The notes: generated by a model not told the origin, from the sequence alone. Positions 54,407-63,932 are shown, counted from the stretch's first letter. The stretch: 64,000 nucleotides of DNA from Corynebacterium sp. P4-C1 (GCF_030503595.1 NZ_CP129966.1:1240001-1304000); one strand, 5' to 3'. Translations and numbers: made by a program.

Positions 54407-55165
54407 CTACCGCACCACCTTCAGCGCCGGATGCCCAGCGGTGGCGCCACTGCTTATCGACGATTCCTCCGCCTGCCCCACCGTCACCGTCGCCGAGGCC
54501 GGATGGGTGCTCTTCGACTGCGCGCGCACGCGGATATCCACACCCGTGATACGGCCGGTGCCGCGCCCGATCCCGCGGAAAGACTGGATCTCCCCCGTCA
54601 CAGTGAGCGCCGGCGACGGGACTGTCGCGCCGACGAGCATGAGAGCGGCCCGGCCCGTGCGCAGCTTGCCCAGCAACGGGCGGCACCGCACCGGCGACAA
54701 GGCGAGCTGCGCCAGCGAACGGTACACCACCAGATCAAGCCCCTCCGCCAGCACACCGGCGATCCCCAACGGATCCACGCCTGGGTCCGGCACAGCAATG
54801 ACGCGGCCCAGATGCTTCCGGTCGATCCCGGCGTACGACAACTCCGGCCACCCCACCACACCGGCATAGCCACCGCTGCCTACGACCTGGCCGATGAGCT
54901 CCACGACCAGCGCTGGAGTGTCGCTAACATGGGTGACCGCCCGGCGCGGCACACCGCCGTTCGGCAACACGAGCGAAAGGGCGCCGCCCACAGCGAGCGT
55001 CTCCGTATCCTCGACAACCCGCTCCGGGACCTCCCCGCCGATGGCGGCCATACGGGCGCGCAGCTCGGCGATCTGGTCGGCGCGCGACGGCTGAGCTGGC
55101 GGTTCATGCGCAACCGCCAGGTTCGTCGCCGCCACCGACGCGGATCGAATAGGTGTTCTAGTCAC
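54407..55165 (-). CDS. ImuA', RecA-like mutasome accessory protein
   Basis: 252 aa. Weakly RecA/SulA-like, as expected for ImuA': LAVGGALSLVLPNGGVPRRAV, VGWPELSYAGIDRKHLGRVIAVPDPG. It regulates RecA and works with ImuB and DnaE2 in damage-induced mutagenesis. The frame is open upstream to 55249, but the GTG at 55165 fits the -10 TACTAT (55171-55176) five bases before it, with a LexA-type box immediately downstream. Ends exactly at the imuB start. Confidence 0.85.
   Translation of the reverse strand: MTRTPIRSASVAATNLAVAHEPPAQPSRADQIAELRARMAAIGGEVPERVVEDTETLAVGGALSLVLPNGGVPRRAVTHVSDTPALVVELIGQVVGSGGYAGVVGWPELSYAGIDRKHLGRVIAVPDPGVDPLGIAGVLAEGLDLVVYRSLAQLALSPVRCRPLLGKLRTGRAALMLVGATVPSPALTVTGEIQSFRGIGRGTGRITGVDIRVRAQSKSTHPASATVTVGQAEESSISSGATAGHPALKVVR
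55145..55160. promoter_or_regulatory. Candidate LexA (SOS) box of imuA'-imuB
   Basis: TCGAATAGGTGTTCTA fits TCGAAC-N4-GTTCGA with two mismatches. It starts just downstream of the imuA' start codon, where LexA would cover the transcription start. It closely resembles the box before dnaE2. Confidence 0.55.
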
Positions 55166-55302
55166 GCAAGATAGTATGCACTCCGAGGCTGACACAGGCA
55201 ACGCCCCTAGTCGAATACACTTTCTAAACAAGATGGGGTGCCCTCGCAAGGTGCCCGCACGGTGTGTCCGCGCAGGGAAGCCGAACAGTTAAGCTTCCTG
55301 CC

Positions 55303-55719
55303 ATGATGCCGATCAGTGCCACAGAGGTCCGCAACCGAGTCACCCCGATCCCCACCCCGAACGTCGTTCGGGTCCTAGGGTCGCTCGGCGCCGGTGGCTC
55401 CATCGGCGTCATGGCATCGAACGCTCCGCTCGGCGTGAAGGCGGTCGCGGCGGTCCTCTGCGTTGTTACTGCGGTCGCCGTGACCCTGCTGCACCCCTAC
55501 CGCAAGGACATGCGGGCTTTTGCGGTGGAGAAGAACGTGAGCACGGTGCCGTCGATAAGCATGCTCGTGCCGCTCATGCTGTGGTGGCTCGCGCTCATGC
55601 TCGCACCGCTCGCGCACTGGCCCGCAGTGGGCGCATGGGCCGCGGGAGTCCTGGCAACCGCAGCGGCCTGGGTGCTGTACCCGCATGTGGACGGTTCCCG
55701 CCGGCTCGCCTACGCGTAG
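55303..55719 (+). CDS. Small integral membrane protein of unknown function
   Basis: 138 aa with four predicted helices (VVRVLGSLGAGGSIGVMAS, VKAVAAVLCVVTAVAVTLL, MLVPLMLWWLALMLAPLAHW, VGAWAAGVLATAAAWVLYP). TAAGCT seven bases before the ATG at 55303 indicates a leaderless start, preferred over the upstream codon at 55264. It contains an 11-mer copy (55551) encoding VPSIS. No family recognised. Confidence 0.7.
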   Translation: MMPISATEVRNRVTPIPTPNVVRVLGSLGAGGSIGVMASNAPLGVKAVAAVLCVVTAVAVTLLHPYRKDMRAFAVEKNVSTVPSISMLVPLMLWWLALMLAPLAHWPAVGAWAAGVLATAAAWVLYPHVDGSRRLAYA

Positions 55720-55838
55720 TTCCACTTCCGCACGGAGGGCCCACCGCCGCCTGCCCCCGGCCGTCCAAACAGGATGAGCTGCCGCTCCTCCCCCCATGAA
55801 CGCAGCGAAGTTTCCCGCGAGAATGCATACTTGAAAAT

Positions 55839-56486
55839 ATGACCAACACCACAAGTCCTCTTCAGACCATGTGGGACACTCGGGCCCCAAGAATCCCCAA
55901 CGAGAACGGTGGAAATGCTCTCCTCGCGGGCGTGTGCGAAGGCATCGGCGCGCGTTACCGCGTCGACCCCACCGTCGTGCGTATCGCGTTCATCGTCCTG
56001 GCGTTGCTCGTCGGCGGCGGCATTTTCCTCTACCTGTTGTGCTGGTTCACCATGCCTCGCATCAGCACCGGCTCCAGCCCGATGAACGCCGCCTTCACTC
56101 CCGCCAACCGCCTGAGCGACGAAGCCGCCAAGGAAAAGAGCACCGGCTGGCTCCTGCTCCTCGGCATGATCATTTTCTTCCCCTCCATCACGGTCGGCAC
56201 ACGGTCCGGCATCGCCTTCGCGTCGCTCACCGGCCTCATCTTGGGGTTCCTGGCCTGGTGGATCCTGCACAACCGCACGCCCGTGCCACCCGAGGGACTC
56301 AACATCCCTCCGGCCGCATCTGGGCCGCATCCGCCGCAGCCCCCTGTCGGTGGGCCACAGCCGCAGCCGCAGCCCCCGATGGGCGACGGTCAGGCTCAAG
56401 CACAGCAGCCGCAGCCGCAGCCGACGAACGACAACGTCCAGCAGAACAGCCCCTACGATCCGCGGAACAACCCCTACGCGCAATAG
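55839..56486 (+). CDS. PspC-domain membrane protein 1
   Basis: 215 aa. PspC domain at residues ~18-75: LLAGVCEGIGARYRVDPTVVRIAFIVLALLVGGGIFLYLLCWFTMP. Two more helices follow, then a Pro/Gln-rich tail (PQPQPQPP, QAQAQQPQPQP). PspC proteins sense envelope stress. Tandem with a related gene 52 bases downstream. TACTTG five bases before the ATG may be its -10. Confidence 0.86.
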   Translation: MTNTTSPLQTMWDTRAPRIPNENGGNALLAGVCEGIGARYRVDPTVVRIAFIVLALLVGGGIFLYLLCWFTMPRISTGSSPMNAAFTPANRLSDEAAKEKSTGWLLLLGMIIFFPSITVGTRSGIAFASLTGLILGFLAWWILHNRTPVPPEGLNIPPAASGPHPPQPPVGGPQPQPQPPMGDGQAQAQQPQPQPTNDNVQQNSPYDPRNNPYAQ

Positions 56487-56538
56487 GTTCCACTAGTGAA
56501 TAGCAAGAAGAGTGTCCCCCGGAATAAATACTTAACGC

Positions 56539-57504
56539 ATGAGCAACTCCGGCGGAACCTTCCAGGAAATGTGGGCAACACGCCCACCACGAATCGAGAT
56601 CTCTGGAGACGATGGTCAGCTCGCTGGCGTCTGCGAGGGAATCGCGCACCGCTACGGAGTGAATGCCCAGCTCGTGCGCCTCGTGTTCCTCATCGCATTC
56701 TTCATCGGGGCAAGTGGTGCATTCGTGTACATCCTGTGCTACTTCATCATGCCGAAACAAGGCAGAGCGAACGCCCCGGTCGACGTATTCCTGCAGCCCG
56801 AGGCACAACTCCCACCCGAAGAAAAGGGAAACAGGGTGCTGGGCTGGTTACTGTCCATCACCCTACTTTTCTGCTACGTGCCCATTCTCCTGCAGTTCCC
56901 CAACCTCTACGGCCTCGCGAGCGTCTGCAGCACGCTCGCGCTCATGGGGTCTTGGTGGCTGCTGCATCAACGCCAACCCGAGCCGCCGCCGCAACTTCGG
57001 ACAACGCATAACTATCAGTCTGGCTATGCTCAGCCCGATTATTCGACGAACACGTGGTCGCCCTCGCCCGCAACATTGGAGACGCGTGACGCGTTTCCTT
57101 TAGAACCATTTCTCTTCACCGTGCTGGGGTTGCTGGGCGTTTTCACCGTCATGGTCGGGAAGGCGGTCGTCACTGACGACTGGAGCCGTTTCGGCTTAAC
57201 GGAGATGTTCATCGATGAGGCGGAAGACATCGAGCCGCTCGACAGGAACCTGGGCACCATCAAGGTCAATATGTGGGAGCTTGGGCCATTGGATGAACCT
57301 GTGGAGCTCGACGTCAACGGCACAGTGGGCTCCATCGAAGTCCTCCTGCCGAAAAGCGGCAGCCCGGTGGACGTGACCTGCACCGTGGATGTGGGCGAGA
57401 CCGACTGCCCGGCAGAACGGGTCGAGGGCGGCGGTCAGCTGCTGACGCTGAAGCTCCACCAGAAAGCCGGGTCAATCCGGGTCGTGGAACCCGCGGCTCC
57501 GTAG
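56539..57504 (+). CDS. PspC-domain protein 2 with C-terminal LiaF-like domain
   Basis: 321 aa. The same PspC core (LAGVCEGIAHRYGVNAQLVRLVFLIAFFIGASGAFVYILCYFIMP) and opening (FQEMWATRPPRI resembling LQTMWDTRAPRI) as the preceding protein, so the pair arose by duplication. After a fourth helix (FLFTVLGLLGVFTVMVG) comes a soluble beta domain (LGTIKVNMWELGPLDEPVELDVNGTVGSIEVLLPKSG) like the LiaF/toastrack domains of envelope-stress proteins. Convergent with guaA. Confidence 0.84.
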   Translation: MSNSGGTFQEMWATRPPRIEISGDDGQLAGVCEGIAHRYGVNAQLVRLVFLIAFFIGASGAFVYILCYFIMPKQGRANAPVDVFLQPEAQLPPEEKGNRVLGWLLSITLLFCYVPILLQFPNLYGLASVCSTLALMGSWWLLHQRQPEPPPQLRTTHNYQSGYAQPDYSTNTWSPSPATLETRDAFPLEPFLFTVLGLLGVFTVMVGKAVVTDDWSRFGLTEMFIDEAEDIEPLDRNLGTIKVNMWELGPLDEPVELDVNGTVGSIEVLLPKSGSPVDVTCTVDVGETDCPAERVEGGGQLLTLKLHQKAGSIRVVEPAAP

Positions 57505-57524
57505 CGCCCCCGCCGGGCGGGATG

Positions 57525-59129
57525 CTACTCCCACTCGATGGTGGCCGGCGGCTTGGACGTGATGTCCAGGACCACGCGGTTGACACCCTCGACCTCATTG
57601 GTGATGCGGGTGGAGATGATCTCCAGCACCTCGTAGGGTACGCGGACCCAGTCGGCGGTCATGGCGTCCTCGGAAGCGACCGGACGCAGGACGATCGGGT
57701 GGCCGTAGGTGCGGCCGTCGCCCTGAACACCGACGGAGCGGACGTCGGCAAGCAGGACCACCGGGCACTGCCAGATCGCGTCGTCGAGGCCGGCCTTGGT
57801 CAGCTCCTCGCGGGCGATGGCGTCGGCGGCTCGGAGGGTTTCCAGGCGCTCCTCGGTGACCTCGCCGATGATGCGGATGCCCAGGCCGGGGCCCGGGAAG
57901 GGCTGGCGGTTCACAATCACCTCGGGCAAGCCGAGCTCCCGGCCGACAGCGCGGACCTCGTCCTTGAACAGCAGGCGGAGGGGCTCGACAAGCTCGAACT
58001 CGACATCGTCGGGCAGGCCACCCACATTGTGGTGGCTCTTGATGTTGGCGGTGCCGGAGCCGCCGCCGGACTCGACGACATCCGGGTACAGGGTGCCCTG
58101 GACCAGGAAGTCAACGGGAGCATCGTCACCGGACTCGGTGAGGACACCGGCGACAGCACGCTCGAAGGAACGGATGAACTCGGCGCCGATGGCCTTGCGC
58201 TTCGCCTCCGGTTCGGTCACACCGGACAGCTTGTCCAGGAATGCCTCGCGCTCGTCGACGGTGACAAGCTTCGCGCCGGTGGCGGCGACGAAGTCCGTCT
58301 CCACTTGCTCGCGCTCACCCTGGCGCAGCAGACCGTGGTCGACAAAGACGCAAGTGAGGCGGTCCCCGATGGCGCGCTGCACCAGAGCTGCGGCGACAGC
58401 AGAGTCCACGCCGCCGGACAGTCCGCAAATGGCGCGGCCGTCGGGGCCAACCTGCTCGGCAATCGCGTCGATAAGCTGATCCGCGATATTGGCTGCGGTC
58501 CAGGTCTGCTCAAGACCTGCGATCTCGGTGAGGAAGCGCGTGAGCACCTCTTGCCCGTGCGGAGAGTGCATGACCTCCGGGTGGTACTGGACGCCCGCGA
58601 GGCACTTCTCGGCGTTCTCGAACGCGGCGACGGGTGCGCCCTCGGACGATGCGGTGACCTCGAATCCCTCCGGGGCCTTGGTCACGGAATCGCCGTGGCT
58701 CATCCACACCGGGTGGTTCGACTCGAGGCCGTCGTGGAGAATGCCGCCGCGCACGTCCATGGCGGTGCGGCCATATTCGCGGGAACCGGTCTTGGCCACG
58801 GTGCCGCCGAGCGCCTGAGTCATCACCTGGAAGCCGTAGCAAATGCCGAAGGTGGGCAGGCCCAGCTCGAAGATTTCTGGGTCGAGCTGCGGAGCGCCGT
58901 CCTCGTACACGGACGAGGGGCCGCCCGACAGCACGAGCGCAACCGGGTCCTTCGCCTTCAGTTCCTCGGCCGTGATCGTGTGGGGCACGACCTCCGAGTA
59001 GATGCGGGCTTCACGCACACGGCGTGCGATGAGCTGCGCGTATTGCGCACCGAAGTCCACGACGAGGACGGGGCGCGGGTGTGCGTTGGCGGGCGGGGTC
59101 TGCTCTGGTGCGTTCGCGGAGGTAGTCAC
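57525..59129 (-). CDS. guaA: GMP synthase (glutamine-hydrolysing)
   Basis: 534 aa. N-terminal class I glutaminase: [21 protein letters not shown], catalytic Cys in FGICYGFQ and His/Glu in GVQYHPEV. Central ATP-pyrophosphatase: [16 protein letters not shown]-terminal dimerisation domain: [13 protein letters not shown] to KPPATIEWE. Converts XMP to GMP, downstream of GuaB. GTG at 59129 lies eight bases after TAGACT (leaderless). One 11-mer copy at 58467. Confidence 0.98.
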   Translation of the reverse strand: MTTSANAPEQTPPANAHPRPVLVVDFGAQYAQLIARRVREARIYSEVVPHTITAEELKAKDPVALVLSGGPSSVYEDGAPQLDPEIFELGLPTFGICYGFQVMTQALGGTVAKTGSREYGRTAMDVRGGILHDGLESNHPVWMSHGDSVTKAPEGFEVTASSEGAPVAAFENAEKCLAGVQYHPEVMHSPHGQEVLTRFLTEIAGLEQTWTAANIADQLIDAIAEQVGPDGRAICGLSGGVDSAVAAALVQRAIGDRLTCVFVDHGLLRQGEREQVETDFVAATGAKLVTVDEREAFLDKLSGVTEPEAKRKAIGAEFIRSFERAVAGVLTESGDDAPVDFLVQGTLYPDVVESGGGSGTANIKSHHNVGGLPDDVEFELVEPLRLLFKDEVRAVGRELGLPEVIVNRQPFPGPGLGIRIIGEVTEERLETLRAADAIAREELTKAGLDDAIWQCPVVLLADVRSVGVQGDGRTYGHPIVLRPVASEDAMTADWVRVPYEVLEIISTRITNEVEGVNRVVLDITSKPPATIEWE

Positions 59130-59248
59130 GGTTTCAGAGTCTAACTCATGGCCTGAATAGACTGAACAGTCGCAACTGTGCAGGGCGGATTGCGGGTTCA
59201 GGGCGGCGTCGATAAGCGTGCTCCCGGAAGGTAAGTAGAGTTGAACGC

Positions 59249-59935
59249 ATGTCGGTGAGCGAATTATCCACCTCGACCCAGAACTATTTGAAGGTCATCT
59301 GGAGTCTCACGGAATGGTCGGCGGAGCCCGTGACGGCGACCCTGATTTCGAAGCAGACGGGGCTGCGGATGTCGTCGGTCTCGGATGCTGTGCGCAAGCT
59401 CGCCGCACAGGAGTTGATCGTGCACGCCCCGTACGGCTCGGTGGAGTTGACCGAGAAGGGCCGCGGGTACGCAGTGGACATGATTCGGCGCCACCGGCTC
59501 ATCGAGACGTTCTTGGTGGAGACTCTCGGGTACACGTGGGACGAAGTGCACGACGAAGCAGAGCACTTGGAGCACGCGGTCTCCGACTACCTAGTGGACA
59601 AGCTGGACAAGCTGCTCGGCCACCCCACCCGCGACCCGCACGGGGATCCAATCCCGGCCGCCGACGGTACGGTTCCCGCTTTGGATGCGCGCCGCCTCAC
59701 GGATGCTGGGGCGGGCGCCGGTGCAGCGGGGACGACGGTCACTGTCGAGCGGATCTCCGATTCGGACCCGACCCTGCTGAAGTATTTCGAGGAGAACGGC
59801 ATCGTTGTCGGCGCCGTTCTCACGGTCGCAGAAGGCGCGCCGTTTTCCGAGTCGCTCGATGTGAAGGTGGACGGGGCAAAGAACTCAGTTCCGCTCGGCC
59901 GCACCGCTACCGACGCGCTGTTCGTCTCCAATTAG
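59249..59935 (+). CDS. DtxR/MntR-family metal-dependent repressor
   Basis: 228 aa. N-terminal winged helix ([49 protein letters not shown]), central metal-binding and dimerisation domain ([44 protein letters not shown]) and a C-terminal SH3-like domain. It is not the canonical iron regulator DtxR by context: it is convergent with an Mn-type ABC importer, so an MntR role is likely. TAGAGT lies seven bases before the ATG; an 11-mer copy (59208) sits at the place of the -35. Confidence 0.88.
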   Translation: MSVSELSTSTQNYLKVIWSLTEWSAEPVTATLISKQTGLRMSSVSDAVRKLAAQELIVHAPYGSVELTEKGRGYAVDMIRRHRLIETFLVETLGYTWDEVHDEAEHLEHAVSDYLVDKLDKLLGHPTRDPHGDPIPAADGTVPALDARRLTDAGAGAGAAGTTVTVERISDSDPTLLKYFEENGIVVGAVLTVAEGAPFSESLDVKVDGAKNSVPLGRTATDALFVSN

Positions 59936-60784
59936 CCGTGCAGTTCCGCCCCGGCGCGCACGCGCTGTGACGATCCCCTGGCTCGGGCTGAACAGGTACA
60001 CCAGCAAAAATGCGATACCCTGCGCCATGACCACGAGTCCGCCAGGCGAAGCGTCGAGGTAGTAGCTCGCGTACAGCCCCACGACAGAGCATACGGTGGC
60101 CACCGCAGGGGCGATCAGCAGCATGCGGCCGAAACTGTCGGTCAGCAGGGATGCGGTCGCGCCCGGAATGATCAGCATCGCCACCACGAGGATCACCCCG
60201 ACGGCCTGCAACCCCACCACGCAAGTGAGCGCGAGCAGGGCTAGCAACACTGCCCCAATCAGCTTCGGCCGCAAACCAATCGCGTGAGCATGCACGGGAT
60301 CGAAAGCGAAAAGCGTGAAATCGCGGCGCTTGAGCACGAGCACAGCCAGCGTGGCCACGCCCAAAACGAAGATCTGTACAAGATCAGCTTTGGAGACGCC
60401 GAGCAGGTTGCCGAAGATAATGTGGTTGAGGTCGGTCTGCGAGGGCGTAACGGATATGAGCACGAGCCCGAACGCGAAGAGCGTGGTGAAGACGATTCCG
60501 ATCGCAGCGTCTTCTTTGACCCGGCTCGTATCACGCACAACACCGATCAATCCCACAGCGAGGAAGCCGAAGACCACTGCCCCGAGAGCGAAGGGAACGC
60601 CCGCGATATACGCCAGCACCACGCCGGGGAACACCGCGTGGGACACGGCATCGCCCATCAGCGACCAGCCGACGAGGACCAGCCAGCACGACAGCACCGC
60701 GCACACGATGGAGGAAATCAAGCTCGTGGCGAACGCGCGGACCATGAAGTCGTAGGCGAACGGGTCGAAGAGAAAAGAGATCAT
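59885..60784 (-). CDS. Mn/Zn-type ABC transporter, permease
   Basis: 299 aa, ABC-3 (ZnuB/MntB) family with about eight helices; GDAVSHAVFPGVVLAYIAG is the family signature. The start overlaps the end of the ATPase gene by ATGA. The 3' end overlaps the convergent regulator gene by 51 bases. Confidence 0.92.
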   Translation of the reverse strand: MISFLFDPFAYDFMVRAFATSLISSIVCAVLSCWLVLVGWSLMGDAVSHAVFPGVVLAYIAGVPFALGAVVFGFLAVGLIGVVRDTSRVKEDAAIGIVFTTLFAFGLVLISVTPSQTDLNHIIFGNLLGVSKADLVQIFVLGVATLAVLVLKRRDFTLFAFDPVHAHAIGLRPKLIGAVLLALLALTCVVGLQAVGVILVVAMLIIPGATASLLTDSFGRMLLIAPAVATVCSVVGLYASYYLDASPGGLVVMAQGIAFLLVYLFSPSQGIVTARARRGGTARLIGDEQRVGSGAAERN

Positions 60785-61554
60785 CGTTTCATCACATCCA
60801 GTCCGAAGGCAGCGGCGAGATTATCGGGTTGCAGGACATCCTTGGGCGAGCCGTGCATGAGCACATGCCGGTTGAGCAGCATCGCTTCATCAGCCAAATC
60901 GGGCAACGTGGGGAGGTCGTGCGTCGACACAAAGACGGTGGCGCCGCCGTCAGCAAGCTCGCGAAACAGCCGGGTCATTGTCGCTTCGCTGCGCTTATCG
61001 ACGCCCGCAAAAGGCTCGTCCAGCAGCATGATCCTCGCCCCCTGGGCAATGCACCGGGCAACAAAGGCGCGTTTCCGCTGGCCGCCCGAAAGCTGACCGA
61101 TCTGACGGGCGGCGAAATCTGTGAGCTCCACACGCTCGAGTGCATGGTCAACGGCTTCGATGTCAGCCCGGCGAGGCCGGCGGGTGAAACCGAGTTGTCC
61201 GTAGCGGCCCATCATGACCACATCCCGCACGCTGACCGGGAAATCCCAGTCCACTGCCTCGCGCTGAGGCACGTACCCGAGCACACCGGTGCGGCGGGCG
61301 ACAGCGGGGTCATCTCCGTTCACGGCGACGGTCCCGGAATCTGGCCGGGTCTGCCCCATAATCGTTTTGAATAGCGTAGATTTCCCGGATCCATTCATTC
61401 CGACGAGTCCGCACACGCGTCCCGGCGCGACCTCGAGGGACGCGCCGTCGAGCGCGAGCACGCTCCCATAGTGAACGGTGACATCGCGCACGGATATCGC
61501 GGGAGTCGCGTTCGACGGCACGGCCGCCGCGGGTGTTGACGTTTCCTGTTGCAC
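60781..61554 (-). CDS. Mn/Zn-type ABC transporter, ATPase
   Basis: 257 aa. Walker A GMNGSGKST, signature LSGGQRKR, Walker B IMLLDEPFAGVD and switch His in STHDLP. Pairs with the permease and binding protein genes on either side. It has an 11-mer copy at 60993 encoding GVDKRS. Starts eight bases after the binding-protein stop. Confidence 0.94.
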   Translation of the reverse strand: MQQETSTPAAAVPSNATPAISVRDVTVHYGSVLALDGASLEVAPGRVCGLVGMNGSGKSTLFKTIMGQTRPDSGTVAVNGDDPAVARRTGVLGYVPQREAVDWDFPVSVRDVVMMGRYGQLGFTRRPRRADIEAVDHALERVELTDFAARQIGQLSGGQRKRAFVARCIAQGARIMLLDEPFAGVDKRSEATMTRLFRELADGGATVFVSTHDLPTLPDLADEAMLLNRHVLMHGSPKDVLQPDNLAAAFGLDVMKR

Positions 61555-61562
61555 TGCGACAC

Positions 61563-62507
61563 CTACTTCTTACCCGTCAACGCCTGCGTGATCACGTCGG
61601 CGTCGTGCTTGATCAAGTCGAGGTAGGTCGGAACCGGACCGTCTTTCTCCGAAAGGGAGTCGACGTACAGGGTGCCACCGTAGGTGGCGTCGGTCGCGCC
61701 AACCACCTGCTGCATCGGTGCGTCCGAGACCGTGGATTCGCAGAACACGGCCGGCACGTCGTTTTCCTTGACGAATTCGATGGCGCGGGTGATCTGCTGC
61801 GGGGTTGCCTCATTTTCGGAGTTCACGGCCCAAATGAACCGTTCCTCTAAACCAGCGTCGCGTGCCATGTAGGAGAATGCGCCTTCGCACGTCACCAGTG
61901 CGCGATGTTGCTCAGGCAAGTTCGCCAACTCGTTGACCATGCCGTCCTGGACCTCTTGCAGCTGCTTTTTGTACTGCTCGCCGTTCTGCGTGAAGTCCTC
62001 AGCATGGTCCGGATCGAGTTCGCTGAAGGCGGTGACCATATTGTCCACGTACTTCTTCACCTCAACCGGACTCATCCACGCGTGCGGGTTGGGTTTGCCT
62101 GCACCCTCGTCCTCGGTGATGTCGATCGGGTCCACGCCGTCGCTGACGGTGACGTGGGGCGCGTCGACTCCCTCGACGAATTGCGTGAACCAGTTCTCCA
62201 AGTACAGCCCGTTATCCAGGATGAGGTCGGCTTCGGACGCGCGGCGGATATCAGCCGGCGTGGGCTCGTAGCCGTGGATCTCCGCCCCCGGCTTCGTCAA
62301 AGACTCCACGGTCAAGTGCTCCCCCGCGACATTCTGGGCGATGTCCTGGATCACGGTGAAGGTGGTCAGCACTTTCGGCTTTCCACCGTCCGCGCGATCC
62401 TCCTCCGGCGCGCACGCTGTGAGCGCCCCCGCAAGAACCATCGCCATCATCGCGGCTGCCGCCACAAACAGCGCTGATCGTGACGCCTGATTTTCAGACC
62501 GAACCAT
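61563..62507 (-). CDS. Mn/Zn-type ABC transporter, metal-binding lipoprotein
   Basis: 314 aa, cluster 9 (MntA/ZnuA/PsaA) binding protein. Signal peptide with lipobox ALTAC (Cys32). Ligands: His78 (EIHGYEPT), His142 (PNPHAWMS), Glu208 (VTCEGAFSYM) and Asp283 (LYVDSLS). Glu at the third position, where ZnuA has His, indicates Mn2+ (or Fe2+) rather than Zn2+. The ATG at 62507 is chosen because AAAGGA precedes it; the open frame continues to 62588. A palindrome 50 bp upstream is a likely MntR operator. Confidence 0.92.
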   Translation of the reverse strand: MVRSENQASRSALFVAAAAMMAMVLAGALTACAPEEDRADGGKPKVLTTFTVIQDIAQNVAGEHLTVESLTKPGAEIHGYEPTPADIRRASEADLILDNGLYLENWFTQFVEGVDAPHVTVSDGVDPIDITEDEGAGKPNPHAWMSPVEVKKYVDNMVTAFSELDPDHAEDFTQNGEQYKKQLQEVQDGMVNELANLPEQHRALVTCEGAFSYMARDAGLEERFIWAVNSENEATPQQITRAIEFVKENDVPAVFCESTVSDAPMQQVVGATDATYGGTLYVDSLSEKDGPVPTYLDLIKHDADVITQALTGKK

Positions 62508-62553
62508 TGAGTTTTTCCTTTCCCGAAACTGTATTCCGCCAAGGCTTTTCCAT

Positions 62554-62575
62554 AAGTTACGGCTAGCCGTACTTT
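62554..62575. promoter_or_regulatory. Candidate MntR operator of the metal importer
   Basis: ACGGCTAGCCGT is a perfect 12-base palindrome (62559-62570), flanked by AAGT(T) and ACTT to make a longer dyad. It lies upstream of the metal-binding lipoprotein gene, overlapping a possible -10 TAACTT. This is inferred from symmetry and position. Confidence 0.5.
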
Positions 62576-62656
62576 TTATTCTGGCCATACTTTAGTCGGA
62601 CTTACAGGAGAGTCAAGATGACTCGTCCGTGACATCCGCCTCACCCCCGTAGACAT

Positions 62657-62700
62657 GAAAAACGCCCGGGGGATCATTGAAGATCCACCGGGCGTTGTCG
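62657..62700 (-). terminator. Rho-independent terminator of guaB3
   Basis: Reading on the minus strand, AACGCCCGGTGGATC pairs with GATCCCCCGGGCGTT, followed by TTTTT (62658-62662). It begins about 20 bases after the guaB3 stop. Confidence 0.85.
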
Positions 62701-62717
62701 GCTGCGAAAGTGCGCAG

Positions 62718-63932
62718 CTAGCTGGTGAGAGTGATGTCCACCTTTTGGAAGCTCTTGATGTCCGTGTAACCGCACTTGGCCATGACACGGCGGAGCCCCC
62801 CGGCGAGGTTGTGGCCGCCCCAGGTGCTGGTGCTCGGGCCGTGGAGGATGGTTTCCAGACTCGGGCTGTTCTCGCGCAGATTGTTCAGCACGTCCTGGGC
62901 GGGGCCGTCATCGTCGAGGCCCCAACCGAAACTGAACGAATTGCTAGTGTTCTCGATAATGCCGCGCGGGAACCGCGGGTGGGCGGCTTGCGCCTGCCAG
63001 TAGTAGCCGTACGCAGCGGCCTCCGACGCGGAGGCGAGGGCGGTACCCAGCATGACTGCGTCCGCGCCGCAGGCGACAGCCCGGGCGATATCGCCGCTGG
63101 TGTGGATTTCTCCGTCAGCGATGATGTGGACGTAGCGGCCTTCCGTCTCGTCGAGGTATTCGCGGCGGGCAGCCGCCGCATCGGCGATCTGGGTGGCCAT
63201 GTGGGTGCCGATACCCAATGCGGAATCCGACGTCGTTGTTCCCTGGCCGACAATGATGCCAGCGGCACCGGAGCGCATCAGGTGCAGCGCAGTCGTGTAG
63301 TCAGCGACACCGCCAGCGATCACGGGAACGTCGAGGGAACCGATGAATTCCTTCAGGTTGAGCGGTTCACCGCCTTCCTGGACGTGCTCGGCCGAAATGA
63401 TCTCGCCCTGGATGAACAGGATCTCGGCGCCGGCTTTGACCACGACGGGCGCGAGCTCACGGGCGTGCTGCGGGCTCACGCGCACCGCAACGGTGACGCC
63501 GGAATCACGGACCTGGGAAATGCGCTCCGAAAGCAGGTCGTGGTCCAACGGAGCAGCGTGGAGTTCCTGCAGCGTCTTGACAGCTTTGTCCTCGGCGGCA
63601 TTCGACTCCGGGTCGGTGTTGCCGGCCTCCAGCTGCGCTGTGATCACCTTGGTAATCGCCCCGTCGAGATCGGCGTGGCGGCCCCACAGGCCCTCAGCGT
63701 TGATCACGCCGAGGCCGCCCTGCTTGCCCATCTCGATGACGAATTCGGGGCTGGCCAAGGCATCCGTGGGGTGGGAGGCGAAAGGAATGTCGAACGAGTA
63801 CGCGTCGATGTGCCAGCTCAAATTCACGTCCTTCGAGGATCGCGTGCGGCGGGAAGGCACGATACTGATGTCCCGGAGATAGTACGCACGGCGGGCCTCG
63901 CGGCCGATACCGATCTCAACATAATCGCGCAT
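62718..63932 (-). CDS. guaB3: GuaB3-family IMP dehydrogenase-related protein
   Basis: 404 aa. VEIGIGREARRAYYLRDISIVPSRRTRSSKDVNLSW, ASHPTDALASPEF, NLKEFIGSLDVPVIAGGV and ADGEIHTSGDIARAVACGADAVMLG follow the actinobacterial GuaB3 family. The active-site cysteine loop of true IMPDH is replaced by VGQGTTTSDSALGIG without Cys, and there are no CBS domains. Its reaction is uncertain. GGAAAGAGAGA precedes the ATG at 63932. Genes between it and guaA encode the metal importer. Confidence 0.92.
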   Translation of the reverse strand: MRDYVEIGIGREARRAYYLRDISIVPSRRTRSSKDVNLSWHIDAYSFDIPFASHPTDALASPEFVIEMGKQGGLGVINAEGLWGRHADLDGAITKVITAQLEAGNTDPESNAAEDKAVKTLQELHAAPLDHDLLSERISQVRDSGVTVAVRVSPQHARELAPVVVKAGAEILFIQGEIISAEHVQEGGEPLNLKEFIGSLDVPVIAGGVADYTTALHLMRSGAAGIIVGQGTTTSDSALGIGTHMATQIADAAAARREYLDETEGRYVHIIADGEIHTSGDIARAVACGADAVMLGTALASASEAAAYGYYWQAQAAHPRFPRGIIENTSNSFSFGWGLDDDGPAQDVLNNLRENSPSLETILHGPSTSTWGGHNLAGGLRRVMAKCGYTDIKSFQKVDITLTS

